A stretch of 64,000 nt of DNA from Klebsormidium nitens. Its lineage: Eukaryota; Streptophyta; Klebsormidiophyceae; Klebsormidiales; Klebsormidiaceae. The stretch is taken from contig DF237341.1 in assembly GCA_000708835.1 (NCBI GenBank), positions 23,108 through 87,107 of the forward strand. The letters run 5' to 3'. The position numbers were made by a program, and so were the translations under genes. Of this stretch, positions 1 to 12,716 are shown in pieces. How positions within the stretch are numbered: the first letter of the stretch is position 1; each line of letters starts with the position of its first letter. Under the pieces are notes generated by a model. The model did no database searches. It saw only the letters and a program-made list of their open reading frames with translations, and was not told the origin of the DNA.

Positions 1-44
1 TGTGCTGGCCGCGGCCCTCACGCATGCGTGCTTGCTGCCTGCAG

Positions 45-1025
45 GAGCGCCAGCGGGCGGCCAAAGCCGCGGCGGCCACGCGCAAGGCGGAGGAGGCGCG
101 GCAGGAGGAGCAGCGACGCGCTGAAGCGGCAGAGCACGGGGACGACGACTCCGACGAGGGCGCCCCCAGGAATATGTGGCACCAGGTCGGCATCCCCTCT
201 CGCACGGCCCTCTCGCGGCAGCTGTGGAGCCGCTCACCCGCGAAGTCTCACTGCAATTCCTTCTTCTCTTCCAGTCCCGTGTCGCTTGGGCCTGCTAGTG
301 GTGCGAGGTGCTGTGCGTCCTGTGCTGAATGCCTGGCCGCCCGGGCCGGCCCTGCTGATGCGCTTCTCACTGCTGCTCGCCCCCCGCAGGTTGCCGGCAC
401 TGTGGCGTTTGCGGTCGCCCTCTTCTTCCTGTGGCCAAAAGACTCGCGAAAACGGGTCGCCTCCCGCAGGTATGTGGCCCCCCACCCAAGGCTCGCCCTG
501 CCGCCGCTGCCGCTGGGCCCCTGCCGCTCGGTGTGAGCGTCTCAGGCCCCTGCTGCCCGCCACGTCAGTCCCGCGTGCTGACCCTCCTGTCGGCGGTGCT
601 GTGCTCCTGCAGGCGCGTCAAGGTCAGCGGCGGCCGGTACATCGTCCAGAAGGGCGACTCGCTGGAGACCATAGTCGGCCGCATGTGCTACAACCCAGAA
701 TCCGACTTTTACAAGATGAACCCAGGGGTAGGTCATGCCAGCTACTCCTACCTGGGACCGTGCATCGGCAGTCTCGAATACCTTGCTTGAAGTATGCAGG
801 TGAATCCTTTGAGGTGCTCTTTCGGTCCAAATCTGTCCTTAGACCGTACGAATTGATTGGCTAAGCTTCGCAAGAAGTATACTGGGAGTGGGCTGCCAAA
901 TCTGAGAGCTGGCGTCTTCTGTGGCCCTCGATAGTGACGTGTCGGAAACCCGTTTCCACCTGCAGGTCTGTGATCGAAACACAATCTACCCAGGCCAAGT
1001 GCTTCGAGTACCAGAGTATCAGTAG
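45..1025 (+). CDS. LysM-domain single-pass membrane protein, 3' part of gene
   Basis: Four exons are visible: 45-185, 390-469, 613-727 and 966-1025; the 5' end lies outside the window. All junctions keep phase and give 131 residues up to a TAG stop. In order they encode a charged Ala/Arg/Glu-rich helix ending in an acidic patch (DDDSDEG), one hydrophobic segment (VAGTVAFAVALFFLW) followed by basic residues (KDSRKR), and one LysM domain starting YIVQKGDSLETI that closes the protein. The last intron cuts the LysM domain after NPG; the final exon supplies its second half (YPGQVLRVPE). LysM domains of this family bind N-acetylglucosamine polymers or peptidoglycan. With no kinase visible after the LysM, this is not a standard LysM receptor kinase. 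Ligand and membrane are unknown. Confidence 0.8.
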
Positions 1026-2830
1026 GGTGGTGCGGAACCGTCGGTTTGCGTGCTTCTGTAAGGCTTGGCGTCGTTGTGTGTGCCTTGGTAGGCGGCTCTT
1101 GTGCGTCACGTGATGCAGGCGCCCCTACCATCGGTAAGTGACCCGGACAAGCGAGGCGATGAAGGCTCCAGGAGATGTCATGTGATTGCAGGCAGTGTGT
1201 ACGAAGAGTTGCAGTCATCCGGAGCCTGGATTCTATTCCGTCTTCGCTCTTTATCACAGATATTGAATCTTGGGGACTGCTGTTCCATGTAAGTTGACAG
1301 TTTACAATTTGCTAGAAAAGGTGACCATGCGGAGTTGCCCCCCTTCGGAGCTCTAGACGATTCTCTCCCTATGTTTCCTTGGGGACTCAACTGGCCATCT
1401 GAATGTTGCGATCTGCATGGAAGACCATGCATGATCTGTTTCATGCACGAAGGACCTACTAACTTAACAAATACGCACACGTATCATGCAGACGTGAACC
1501 AGATTTGGCATGTATGATGCACGTTCACACACCATGGATGCTATAAGATTGATGCAACCCAATCTGGTCGCTGATGCTCCTACGTCTGGATTTGACACTT
1601 GTCGTATCACGGTTCATGGTAGGTAGGTTATAGTATGATTGCATCATGATCCAGATGTTCGCGGCAAATATATGTCCCCTTATCGACCGTAATATTCTGG
1701 CTATGTAACCTAGCTTTAATTCAATTCGCAGTATAGAGTGCTTCCTCATGTACGCACTAGCTGAATGCGAATTTCTAAGACGTCCCGAGATGGAATTTCA
1801 AACCGTGAATTAGCACGTGTTGCTAACGTCAGTGCTCTTCGATTTACTACCACATGTTTATGTTTTTGAAGCGCCTGTCAGGCGCTAGATCGCATGAGAC
1901 CATTGCCGCCAGCATAGAAAGCGAACCTTCCATGACTGACGAGATATAAGGGAGCCTGCATGTTTCGTCATATGCATGTACGCAATGTGCCATGGATTGA
2001 AGCCTATGGCCGCACAGCCGGCTACGGCTTTCCTGACAATGACCAGCTTATGTTTTGACTGTCTCATAGACTGTCGCGCATGCATGTCGAATTATATAGG
2101 AATAGGCAGTGTATTGCCGGAAACGATTTAAGCAGCATGCAATGTCATGAAAAGGTAACTTCAAGTTGATGCACGACAGTAGCTATGCAGGCGCAACTCT
2201 CACTGGACAAGAATGATGAATGACCAGGCGACCGTCTACAGTATACTACCATCTATTGCAAAACTTGTTTGCTGCATTTCTGATCTAAGCAGGAGAAAGT
2301 CAACGGGGCCAATTGGAGCTAATTTTTTCCCAATTGACGAATTGCTACCGACCTTACTGCATGTGCCTAGCTTGTCTTACAAGAGAGGATCGTCCGCTTA
2401 AAATGCGTCACGATCTGTACATTGCACGGTTCGTAACGCGGGTTGCGGTTGATCGTGGTATCCTTTTGAGTACTAGTCTCTAGGCTTCTGAGCTGGACGG
2501 CAGCCACTGACTGACCAGGCGGCCGAGTACCGCGTCAAGGTGCAAAGCTGCGAACCAGATGTAGCGCTTGCACAATTCTTACTTTTCACGGGGACCCTAT
2601 GGATAAATCCTTTGTCTTAAAACTATACCTAGCCGTACCCAGTTAAGGGTTCACCTGAATGTTGAGGTCGAGGGAAGTGCGACCTCGTGTATCTTTTCAA
2701 GGGCATCACCTGATGCTCCTTGTTCTGCCTCAACATAGACTGGTCCTCTGCAAAAGGCTGCAACTCCTACCGGAACCCTGTTCCAACATGACTCTCTAAA
2801 CACCTCTGTCAACTTCCCCCTCAATTGCAT
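1026..2830. other. Intergenic region between convergent genes
   Basis: About 1.8 kb lies between the LysM gene and the 3' end of the pfkB gene. Only short open frames without splice-consistent partners are present. The sequence is AT-rich with many scattered GCATGC/CATGCA words. No RNA gene or transposon end was recognised. Confidence 0.5.
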
Positions 2831-2931
2831 AATAGCAACACTTCCGTCGATCTTGCGTGCGTCATAATAGCAAGACTTCCGTCGATCTTGCCTGCGTCAT
2901 AATAGCAACACTTTCGTCGATCTTGCGTGCG
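2831..2931. repeat. 35-bp tandem repeat, about 2.9 copies
   Basis: Three head-to-tail copies with a 35-bp period start at 2831, 2866 and 2901; the third is cut short at about 2931. Copies differ by one or two substitutions. Each begins AATAGCAA and carries CGTCGATCTTGC. The array ends 19 bases before the stop codon of the minus-strand pfkB gene, so it probably lies in that gene's 3' UTR. Confidence 0.9.
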
Positions 2932-2949
2932 CCACGGTCAACAACCGCG

Positions 2950-5771
2950 TCATGTGCACGCTGCACCGACTTGCGCTCCCTGTGGCGCCAGCGATCCCGC
3001 CTGCTGCGCGCGCATCCAGTCCCAGCCCGCCGGGCCGACCTCCCCCCCCAGCTCGCGGATGACGGCGCCCCCCGCGGCGCAGCCCAGGCGGCAGCACTCC
3101 TCCAGCGGCCGCCCGCGCAGCAGGCCCGACAGGAAGCCGCTCGCAAACAGGTCGCCCGCGCCCGTCGTGTCCAGTGGCCGCGCGTTGGGCAGGGCCGGGA
3201 TGCGCACCGCCTGTGCACACGACCCGCCAACCGGGTGTCAATCAAGAGGCGAGAGCATGGGAGACTCGTAGAGCAGGCAGAGGGGGAAGTGCGGGGTCCA
3301 CGAGGTACAACGCGCGTCGGCAGTCCGTCCCCATGAGGAGAATGCGGAAGCCCTGGAGCTCAAGCCCCTCTTCAACATGATAGCCGCTCGGCAACGGCCG
3401 AACCCCAACAACCTTTAACAACCGCCAGCAGCCGGCGACGGGCGAACTCTTCAGTTGATTGTCTTTGGAGCAGTCTTGTCAGCGAGTGTGCTGCAGGCTC
3501 CACCCATCGGTAGTCTCATTGAAAGTCTCGACGGTGAGACAGAGCGCCATCGCAAGGGCCCTCTCGGCGTGCCAGTGCGGGGGCCTGACCTGGCGGCCGG
3601 CGGTGCGGGCGATGCAGCCGCGCGGGCCGAGCATGACGACCACGGTGGGGCACCACTGCGCCAGCACGTCCAGCGCAGCCTCCGCAGCGCATACGGGCCC
3701 CTGACCGGCATCCAAGTCCCTGCATATGAGCACGCACCGATCAGGGGAGAGGCGTCAGAGGCACAACAGACAGGATTGCCACAGCGGCACGTCATCGCAG
3801 CCCCATGCAACTGGTTTTAAAAATCGACAACACATATGACGGCAACAACTGGCTGCACCACCCCGCAGCGAGGGCACCTTTGCCTGGCTGGCCCAGGCGT
3901 GGCTGACCTGACGAGTTCGCGCGCCTCGTCCTCGTTGGCGAAGCAGAGGTCCACCTGGCGCGACTGCAGCAGCGCCAGAAGCTGCGGCTTGAATGCGCGC
4001 ACCACCTGCGACAAGGGGCACTGCGTCAGCACACGACCAGGGGTTGGGGAAAGAGCAGGGCAACGCATACGCGAGCGGTGGCACAGGAAGCCGCTCCTCC
4101 GCAGTCCGACCTCGCGGCCACATCCGCTGCTCCGCCTCACCTCGAAGCTGGCAAAGTCGAGGCAGACGCGGGCCCCCGCCGCCTTGGCCAGGGCCACCGC
4201 GCGCTCCAGCAGGCCCGCGCCATATAGGGCGTACCCATTCGCCGCCAGCCACTGCACACACAAACTCGCTTACTGACACACAGGGGACAAACGGATTGCT
4301 AAGTACGGATGAGAGATTTGGGCTCTGACAGCGCAAAGAGGCCCAACACCGCAGCCTCCCCCAACAAACGCCTCTTCAGCAAACGTCGAGTGGAACCAAG
4401 AGGCCGCCTCCAACCCCCGTTTTGTCTTCTGGCTGGCTGTCCAGTGAGCGTACCTGCGCCCCTTCTAGGTCGTGCACCGTGAGCTCGTCCGCCTGCAACC
4501 GTACGGCGTCCTGCATGCATGTGCGCATCGTGCGGCCCCCCTCGTCGTCAACCAGGCACACACACTGCGCAGCAAGGCAGGCACCCGTGAGGCAGGACCC
4601 ACCGCAGCTGTCTTCACAAGAGTGGCAGCGAATCCGCAGAGACAGCGCCCTCACGACGAAGGGGAAGCAGGAGGAAGCTGGCCACTGATGCCAGGGGGGA
4701 GTGCGCGGCCGGGACAAGGAGCCGGTCTCCTGCCGGCCCTAGCTGCGGTGATGCGCCAGCTGATAGTCCAACTGCGCTGCGCTCACCTGCCCCGTCAGCC
4801 CGGCCTTTCTACGGAGGCGGTGCAGCTCCACACCGGCCCCTGCCATGCTCGTGGCAAACCTGGCACACACAACAAGGATGCTCAGGGTGGATGCTTAGGC
4901 AACAAGCCCCGCTAGCAGAAGAGTTTTTGGTGCCCACCAAGAGCACCCGATGAGTGTGGTTCTTATCTCTTCACACCCAGAACAGACACACACTCTAACA
5001 GACACGAGCCAGGGCCTTGATCAGATCTGGGCCGCGGAATAGGCTGTGCTCATCGGGCAAGGTGAGGCCCCGTTGCTCATGACCCCGGGCGGAGGCAGAG
5101 CGGAGAACAGCAGAGGGCAGCGTGGCGTACATGTGGCCCAGGTCATCGTCACCCGCAGCCCCCAGCATGACCGCACGCACGCCAAAGCCGCTGGCCAGCC
5201 CGCGCAATGTGTTGGCCACACTTCCCCCCGCCAGCGTGCGAATGCTGTGCCCCTCTGCAGCGGAGGCAGGGCAGGCGCGCACCCCGACCAGCAGCTGAGC
5301 CAGCGCCTCGGGAGACACCTGCAGGAGCGGCCCATGCAGCATTGGCAATGGTGCGCACGACAGCGGGGGGCACCTCGCAAGCTGCGCTGATGTCAGCCTC
5401 CCACTAGAGGCGGTGCGCATCATGAAAGCCACGTCGCACATTGACACACCGAACCCAAGCAGCTGGAGGCAAGCTGCAACAGTACCACCAGCTCAGCTCG
5501 AGTGCAACCACTGTTGCCAGCTGGAGTGTGCCAACGAGCAAGAGGGGCTGGAGCGCACCCGGACGGAGCCGCCCCGCTCCCCCGGGATGCTCTCCACAAA
5601 TGCGGTGGAGACGCGCGCTGCGTGGTCCACCAGCGCCACCGGCTGCAAGCCCACCACGAGAGGCTGCTGTGCGCGGTCCTCCGGAGCGGCCACCGGCGCC
5701 ATCAAATGTTGCGAGACAGCATCGCACGAAGCATCCGCCGCCGGGTTGGCAGCACCCACTGGCATCGTCAT
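2950..5771 (-). CDS. pfkB-family carbohydrate kinase (AT1G19600-like)
   Basis: Eight exons, 5' to 3' on the minus strand: 5771-5559, 5318-5131, 4859-4787, 4564-4454, 4251-4141, 4005-3908, 3719-3590, 3210-2950. Every junction keeps phase and gives 394 residues. Ribokinase-type hallmarks are present: GGSVANT at 102-108 in the N-terminal substrate region, NEDE at 256-259, and the anion-hole/catalytic motif DTTGAGD at 322-328 with D328 as the expected base. The order and wording of blocks such as VVGLQPVALVDHAARV and CVCLVDDEGGRTMR match the plant pfkB subgroup typified by Arabidopsis AT1G19600 rather than fructokinase or adenosine kinase proper. The family phosphorylates sugars or nucleosides with ATP; the substrate here cannot be read. 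The N-terminus has no strong transit peptide. The gene is head to head with SQD2. Confidence 0.9.
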
Positions 5772-6717
5772 GCCGAGCTTCTTGCAGGCACGGGAAAGGC
5801 GGCCCTAGGTAGAGCCTAGGTCAGCCCTTCCCAAGGCCCGCCACCACCGCTTCGCTTGTCACATGCATGGGTACATGTGCACAGGGCCGCGCTAGGGCTG
5901 CCACTGCACAGCATTCGTCGATTTACTACCATGTTGCTCCAGGCCCGTTGCCAGTGCCGTTTCTGTCGTCTTCTACACTGCTTTGCGGATCCCGTTTTGC
6001 CCAACCTGCTGGGTTAAATTATCTGTAGCTACCCAGGTCCCACATTGCCTCCAAGGACTCCTGAAATAGGTAGGTTGAGGACTACCACGTTCTACCAAAC
6101 CACACTTTCATATTGAGGGTGTCAAAGCGGTTTACGAATCCACAGCCGGTTTTATTGGCACTTCTGAACCGTCCAGTTCCAACAAAATCGCCGGTCAACG
6201 GCTGAGAGATGTCCAAAGCAATGAGCTAGTTAACATTACGAACATGAAGGTTTCGATGCCAGAGGAGTGCGCCTTGGATTTGTTGAACGGGGGAGTGTGA
6301 ATATGCTATTGCCTCAAAGAATCTTGCTTGGGTAACGGTGAACCCACGTTGAAGCGGAGCGTTTCGTCATCGTATCATCCTTGAACACGGTGGAATCTCC
6401 ATTGCGCGCCAGATACCGAGCTGCGAAAGGAGCATTTGAAACAGCTGGCGCCCCTGGAGGAACATGCTCATTGCTGAATGCAAGAGAGCAATTGACGCTG
6501 CTGGGGAAGGAACCGTATCTCAAAATATCTCCATTGCAGCAAGACGTTCCTCATGCAGTTGCTATAGCGTTGCGTTCTTGGTGAAGACGTTGAGCTGTCC
6601 TCTTGAGGTTGCGCAGCCTTCTCAATTACGCGGCTCGGACAAAGTGCTGTTTGAAAGTGAGAGTCATAGTTGGCTGCCCATCAGCATTGCTTTGCCAAGT
6701 ATCTCCATCCTGGGAAA
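5772..6717. promoter_or_regulatory. Shared 5' intergenic region of pfkB gene and SQD2
   Basis: 946 bp separate the start codons of two divergent genes. Short open frames occur (for example around 6380-6580) but have no coding support. The region must hold both promoters and 5' UTRs. I saw no clear TATA box at a convincing distance, so individual elements are not called. Confidence 0.5.
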
Positions 6718-9700
6718 ATGGCCCGAGCGATGGTGGCCGCGCAGCTGTCTGCCCTGCCCATCGGGACCGGCGTCACAGGTTCGTGCTGCGCCGGGAGTGG
6801 CAGCTCCGCGCGCACCTGTTTGCTCCCTCGTCCAATGATGGCTCCAGTGCGCATCAAGCACAGTGTGCCTAGCCACAGCTTCTTGGGTACCTCAGAGGGT
6901 CTCCTGGGGGTGGCCCCCTGCGCGCCTGGCCGGGCCAGCAGCCGGGGCATCGCGGCGGTGGCGTCCTCCGAGGTGGCGGCCCCAGTGGCTGCGCAGCAGC
7001 CGGGCGAGGGGGCCAAGGAGGAGGTGGCACCTGTGAGGAAGGGGAAGCGCATTGCCATGTTTGTGGAGCCATCCCCATTTGCGTAAGTGTGCCCTGGCTA
7101 AGGCCCTCTCAAGTGATCGCGCATCTTGCAGCAGTCCGCAGAATGTATTGTGCCAGCAGGCAGATCTGTAAAAGGTTCAACCTCGCGCTTGATTGTGACA
7201 CTTCCAATCAAGCGCAATTTTCAAGTGAACTTGCTTCTGAACCGTGTGTATTGATCTTGTCGCTTGCTTGCTTGCCTTGCAGCTACATCTGCGGGTACAA
7301 GAATCGCTTTCAGAACCTGATCCGCTTCCTGCAAGAGCAGGGCGACGAGGTAGGTGGCCATTTTCTGCAGGAGACGACTACCTCCTATGCTCGGCACTGT
7401 CGACAGTTGACTGTAGTGTGTGCTATCTTTCAAAAGCAGTGCCTATCCTCTGACCTTTGTTATCCTTATGGTTCCTTCCTTTGTGTAGTCATCCTTTGTA
7501 TAGTCACTCCGAACAATATGATGTCACCCTGTCCCGTCTGGGGCTCCCTGCCCGTGTGCTGCGATGCCTGATGGGAGTGTTGCTGGGCGTGTGTGCAGGT
7601 GCTGGTGGTGACCACGCATCATGGGGCCCCTGCGGAGTGGTATGGGGCCAAGGTGGTCCCGTCCTGGAGGTGAGCCATGCTCATGTCTTGGCCCATGCCA
7701 GGCAGGGGACCATCCCCTTGCCTAATCACCGGTAAAATCGTTGTGTGTGTTGTTACTCTGTTTGCCCCCACCTGCAGGCTACCTCCTGGTTGACCTTCTT
7801 TCTCCCCCTCCCTACTTTGCTTGCAGTTTCCCCTGCCCCTTCTACCCGATCTTGCCGCTCTCGCTCGCTGCCAGCCCGCGCATCTTCAACTACGTCAAAA
7901 ACTTCCAGCCTGACCTCATCCACGTCTCCACCCCTGGCATCATGGTAAGGCCCTCATGTTAATCTCTGTTGACACAGTGAGAGGCATACGGTGCCAGGGG
8001 GCCTTTGGCACTCTGGAGGTCTGGCAGGGTCTGTTCCTTGGTCCCTTTGGTGCATCATGCCTGCACCCTTGCTTGTGCTGCTGCTAGCCGCTCATGCTTC
8101 TAACCGTGGTGGAAAGTGTCCATTGGAATGAAAATCTACTGTTGTGCTGCAGTGCTTTGGCGCGCTGCTGTTTGCCAAGCTTCTGAGCATCCCCATCGTG
8201 ATGTCGTACCACACGCACGTCCCCAAGTACATCCCCCAGTACACCTTCTCATTTCTGGTGGAGCCCATGTGGGCCGTCATCAGTAAGTTATGCCCAACTG
8301 TTGTCCTCTGCATCTTGTCCCCTGTCCTGCCCATTGTATTCAGGCCATTCAAGACCCCTCAGTCTGCTGTGCTGGTTTAAGTCGTTGTGGCCCTCACTCC
8401 TGGTTTGACCTGGGACTAACCTGGTGTGTTTGTGTGCCATCTCAGGGTTCCTGCATAACGCGGCCACCTTGACGCTGGCCACCTCAGAGGAGATGCGCAA
8501 GGAGATGGTCAGCTTCGGCGCAGCGACAGGTACGCTGTCCATCTCCTAGCTCTGCGCCACCCCCCTGTCTCATTTCCATTGATATACTGCCCTAGCCTAG
8601 GGACTTGGTGCACTATTGTGCGGTTCTTTTTCTTTGACTGACGGTCTTGGTGGTCGTGCAGTGACCCGCATCAAGGTGTGGCGCAAGGGCGTGGACGCAG
8701 AGCTGTTCCACCCCCGCTTCACCAGTGCGCTCTGGCGGAACAAGCTCAGGTATATGCTTGCTCATACCCAGCTTCGCAAGTAGTTTGGAAAGGTCTCTGG
8801 ACAGATCGTGTAGCTTCATCTTGCAGCTTCAGTCTTGTAGACCATGGGGTTCACCCTAATTGCGCGGTTAAGCAGGCTGTCCTTTTGTACGAAGGGTGAA
8901 AGTCAATTTTCATCATGGCTGCGGAAGTTACGACTTTTCTTGGTGATCGTCAGAGGCCAGTCTTTGACGCTGTTAGTTCCATAATGACAGTTCAACGAGG
9001 TCCTTGGAGCTGCCTGACTACTTTGAGAGTACCAGACCTTTCGCACTTGTTTCTCCTTGATCGTCTCGCACTTTCTCTTTCTCACCCCCTCACATCCTCT
9101 CCCATTTTTAAAACCCCCTTGCCTCTTCAGACTCGTCGACCTTTACAAAGTCTCTTCCCTCGCCTGTTGTATTCGTCATCAGAATTTCGACACCTTGTGG
9201 TTCAAGAGGATTTTGAGCAAGATTTTCGCACTCACTCACGTTTGACCCTGGATAGCAGCCACCCTTGGGAGGAGCCGTATCACGACCATGTTGTAAGCGA
9301 CACATCAACTAGACATCAGCGTCCTGCAGCCGCCTGCCTAATTTGCCACCTGTCCTGTTCTCATCTCCCCCCTTCCACATGGCTGGGCCTCATTGCCTCC
9401 CCCGGTGCTTGTGCAGTGACGGGCAGCCTGATCGCCCGCTGATTGTCCATGTGGGGCGCCTGGGAGCGGAGAAGAATCTGCCCTTCCTCAAGGAGTGAGT
9501 CCTGCCTGCCTGCCTTCCTGTCGCCGTGTGCCTCTGATTGTCAGAACGGGAGGAGGGAGAACGTGGACTTCCGAACCAATACCTAAAGACCCCTCCTAGC
9601 TATAATCCTCGGGCTGCTCAGTTCCACTAACTTGGACCGTCGATTTAAGGGCTTCCATCCGTCCTGTCACCGTCCTCTCCGATCATTCTGCCGTCATGCC

Positions 9701-11561
9701 AAGAATTCGATCACGGTGCTGCCATCTCACTCCCACCAGACATTTCACCGCTGCCCTGTGTCGTCTCCAGGATCCTCCGCAGAATACCGGAGGCGCGCCT
9801 GGCCTTTGTTGGCGACGGCCCTGCCCGGTAAGCCGCCAACCTGCCCCTCGCCCAGGCAGGCCCACCGGGGTCCTCCATGCTCCGAATGTGTGCCCCACCC
9901 CGCGGTACTTTCCCGTGCCCGGCACACCTAGTGTAGGCCTACTCTAATGTCGGATAGTGCCAGTACAGAGTCCCCTGGATGAGAGCCGCTTCCTGCATGT
10001 CCCATCAGTTGATGTCCTTCTGACCCTCGCTGCTGTTCACTGCGCCAGGCCCGAGCTAGAGCAGCTGTTCCAAGACACACCCACCGTCTTTACTGGTATG
10101 CTCTCGGTGAGTGGCCGCCCGCTCACCATTCTCGTTGGCAGACCAAAAGATGTCGACTTGGCAGTTTTGGCCGGCCTCTCATCAGACTTCCACTTTCCGA
10201 CGGGAAGCGAAGAGCTACTCCCTGCAGAGGTTTGGAGCGAAGCAGGGGGCAATAGCCCCATTAGTGGCCGGCCTTTGGAGTTGGTGCGATTCGGTCTGTT
10301 GCTCGTAGCCTTATGGAGGCTTATCGGAGCTCTTCTGCACGTGGGCGGCTTGAAATGAGAAGAAGATTCTGGCCACCTGCTGCTACTGCAGCAGCAAGGT
10401 GGTTGCGATTGATGACAGCCTGGAGGATCTGAAAATAATCAAAAACTCGTAAACGGCAGGTTCGCTGAAAATTTTTCTATCATACCGACCAGAAGATAAG
10501 AAGTAACTGAGAAATCGACAGCTTTTTGAAAAGGGTCTTTTCTGGATGACCGTCTCTGGGTGGGAGGTTACATCTCTGCCTGCTGCTCCTGGTGAGCGGT
10601 GGCGCCCTGCTTGCCTTCGTGACCGGCCTGGCCCTCCCCCACGGTCGGTTGGGCGGGCCTGCAGCCCGCTTCGTGTCTGTAGCACTGCCTGCTGTTTGTC
10701 CTGACTGCGCAAGTGCGGGGTTGGTGGTGGTGCAGGGCGAGGACTTGTCCGCGGCGTACGCCAGTGCGGACGCCTTCTTCACGCCCAGCGAGAGCGAGAC
10801 GCTAGGCTTCGTGGTGCTGGAAGCCATGGCCAGCGGCACCCCGGTGGTCGCCGCGCGTGCCGGCGGGATCCCCGACATTGTTGACAAGGACGGAGAAACG
10901 GTGCGGCGCTTCACCACTCCCATCCGGCCCGCCCACTCTTGTAGTGCTACATTCCGTGGCCCACTCGAATCCGATAAAGAATTAGGAAGTCACGGGACAC
11001 TTTTCCTGGGAGGAACCTGTCAACATGGGGTATGCGAAACGTTGTGGCTCAGAATAAGACAGGATTATGGGGACGACAGCCAGGCGTATATGCAACATTG
11101 ATTATGAGGGCCCCTGCGGACATACTAATTTTGATTGCTTTCTCCCATGTGTGTGCAGGGCTTCTTGTACACGCCAGGGGATGTCGACGATGCCGTGGCC
11201 AAGCTGCGGCGGCTCCTCTTTGACCGCGACTTCAATGCCAAGGTGGGAAGTGCCGCTTCTACTTTGAGTGCAACATAACTGGGAAAGCAACAGCAGTGAA
11301 CTTTAGAAGGTGTCCTGCTGCGCCTTCTGGACTGCGTGCCCTCCAATGGTACTCGCCTCTGTCTTGCTGAAGCTCGCTCGTCTCGTGTTCCAGATGGCGG
11401 CGGCCGGGCGTGCGGACGTGGAGAACTACGACTGGCGGGCATCGACGCGGCAAGTGAGCGAGGACGGGTACAACACGGCGCTGCGGCTGTGGCAGCAGAG
11501 CCGGCAGGCGACGAGCGACTGGTGGCCGTGGTGGACCAAGAAGGCCGAGTGGCAGGCCTAG
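6718..11561 (+). CDS. SQD2: UDP-sulfoquinovose:DAG sulfoquinovosyltransferase, plastid
   Basis: Thirteen exons: 6718-7082, 7283-7349, 7599-7669, 7827-7944, 8153-8282, 8446-8529, 8662-8749, 9417-9494, 9771-9827, 10049-10106, 10736-10900, 11159-11242, 11394-11561. All phases agree and give 510 residues, the length of Arabidopsis SQD2. The enzyme transfers sulfoquinovose from UDP-sulfoquinovose to diacylglycerol, the last step of SQDG sulfolipid synthesis, at the plastid envelope. Residues 1 to about 80 are Ala/Ser/Arg-rich and look like a transit peptide. The GT-B/GT4 fold begins at FVEPSPFAYICGYKNRFQN (about 114), continues through VMSYHTHVPKYIPQYTFSF and VHVGRLGAEKN, and has the donor-site EX7E motif at E393/E401 followed by RAGGIPDIV. 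The start has a good context (gggaaaATGG). The gene is convergent with the UQCC chaperone gene. Confidence 0.96.
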
Positions 11562-12716
11562 GTCAATGGCGGGGGGCAGCAATAGCAGATCGAAAGACCG
11601 GGGGGGAGGGGGGGCCCAAGGGAGCAATGGGGTTGCTTGCTGAGGCCGCGGCAGGTGGGAACACCCGAGCCCGTGGGGGAGTTCCCGTGGCCTTGTACAG
11701 TGACGTAGACGATTCTTGTAGGTTGAGGCACCTTATCCTCACGTACCGACCCAGTGTTTTATGCTAGGAATCAGCATATATATGAGCACGCACGACTGGG
11801 AACGCTGGTGGCCGATGGCCGGAAGTTAGGCTCTGCGCGTGTGGTTGTCTGCATAGCTCGAGGTAGCTAGCGTTGCTTGTTTTGGCTACACGAAGAGTCA
11901 GCTTTGCACTGGTGTTTGAGGATGCAGACGTGGTCGCTACTAACATATGCAGACCTAATTGGTGCGACTCGATTTTCTGCTCTGGGTATCGTTTGTCCGG
12001 CTTTCCGCCTCCCTTCTGTCATCGTGGCATGCCGGTCAAGTTCTTAGTAGTGCCTCAAAGTCTCTCTCGAATGGGCATAAGGGATTAGGTGTTGACCTGA
12101 TAACACACAAGGATGGATCAAACAGTGACTTGATAACACACCAAGAATCATGAACCGGTCTATATGTGATTAAGTCTTGCTGTCGAAGTTTGCAGTGGCG
12201 GGAAAGGGCACAGGAGGTGCGAGGATGCAATTTCTGAAAAGAAGAACGCACTGGATAGTGTATGTCTGCCAGCAATAGATTGCATCTATATGACTCCATC
12301 ACCGCTGACCTTACTATAACCATGCTATGGCCTAATGCGCTGCAACGGATTCTGTGCTCATGCAAAAGATATATATACTGAGCTCATACCACATTGCAAA
12401 ACGAGTATTGCAGACTGACTGCAATATGAACCATACATGTCGTGGGCAATTTAACAGTCCAATACATGAAGCATGCAATGGTATCCAACGAAAAATATTC
12501 AGAATTCATTCACTGTACTATGTAGAGGCTGCGGGTTGGCCCGGCTTGATTTACTTAAGTGCAGGCTACACTGAAGGTCAATTCAGTGTCGACGTAGGCT
12601 TGCATCTTGACGACAAGTGGTGCATGTGCGCCCCCGGATACACTGATCTCGCAATGGCACTAGTACATGTCAATCATACACGCCGCTTTGCTGACGAGGG
12701 AGGCGCTTCCTTCTCA
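11562..12716. other. Intergenic region between convergent SQD2 and UQCC genes
   Basis: About 1.15 kb holding the two 3' UTRs. An imperfect short direct repeat (TGATAACACAC plus flanks) occurs twice near 12097-12150. No further gene was recognised. Confidence 0.5.
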
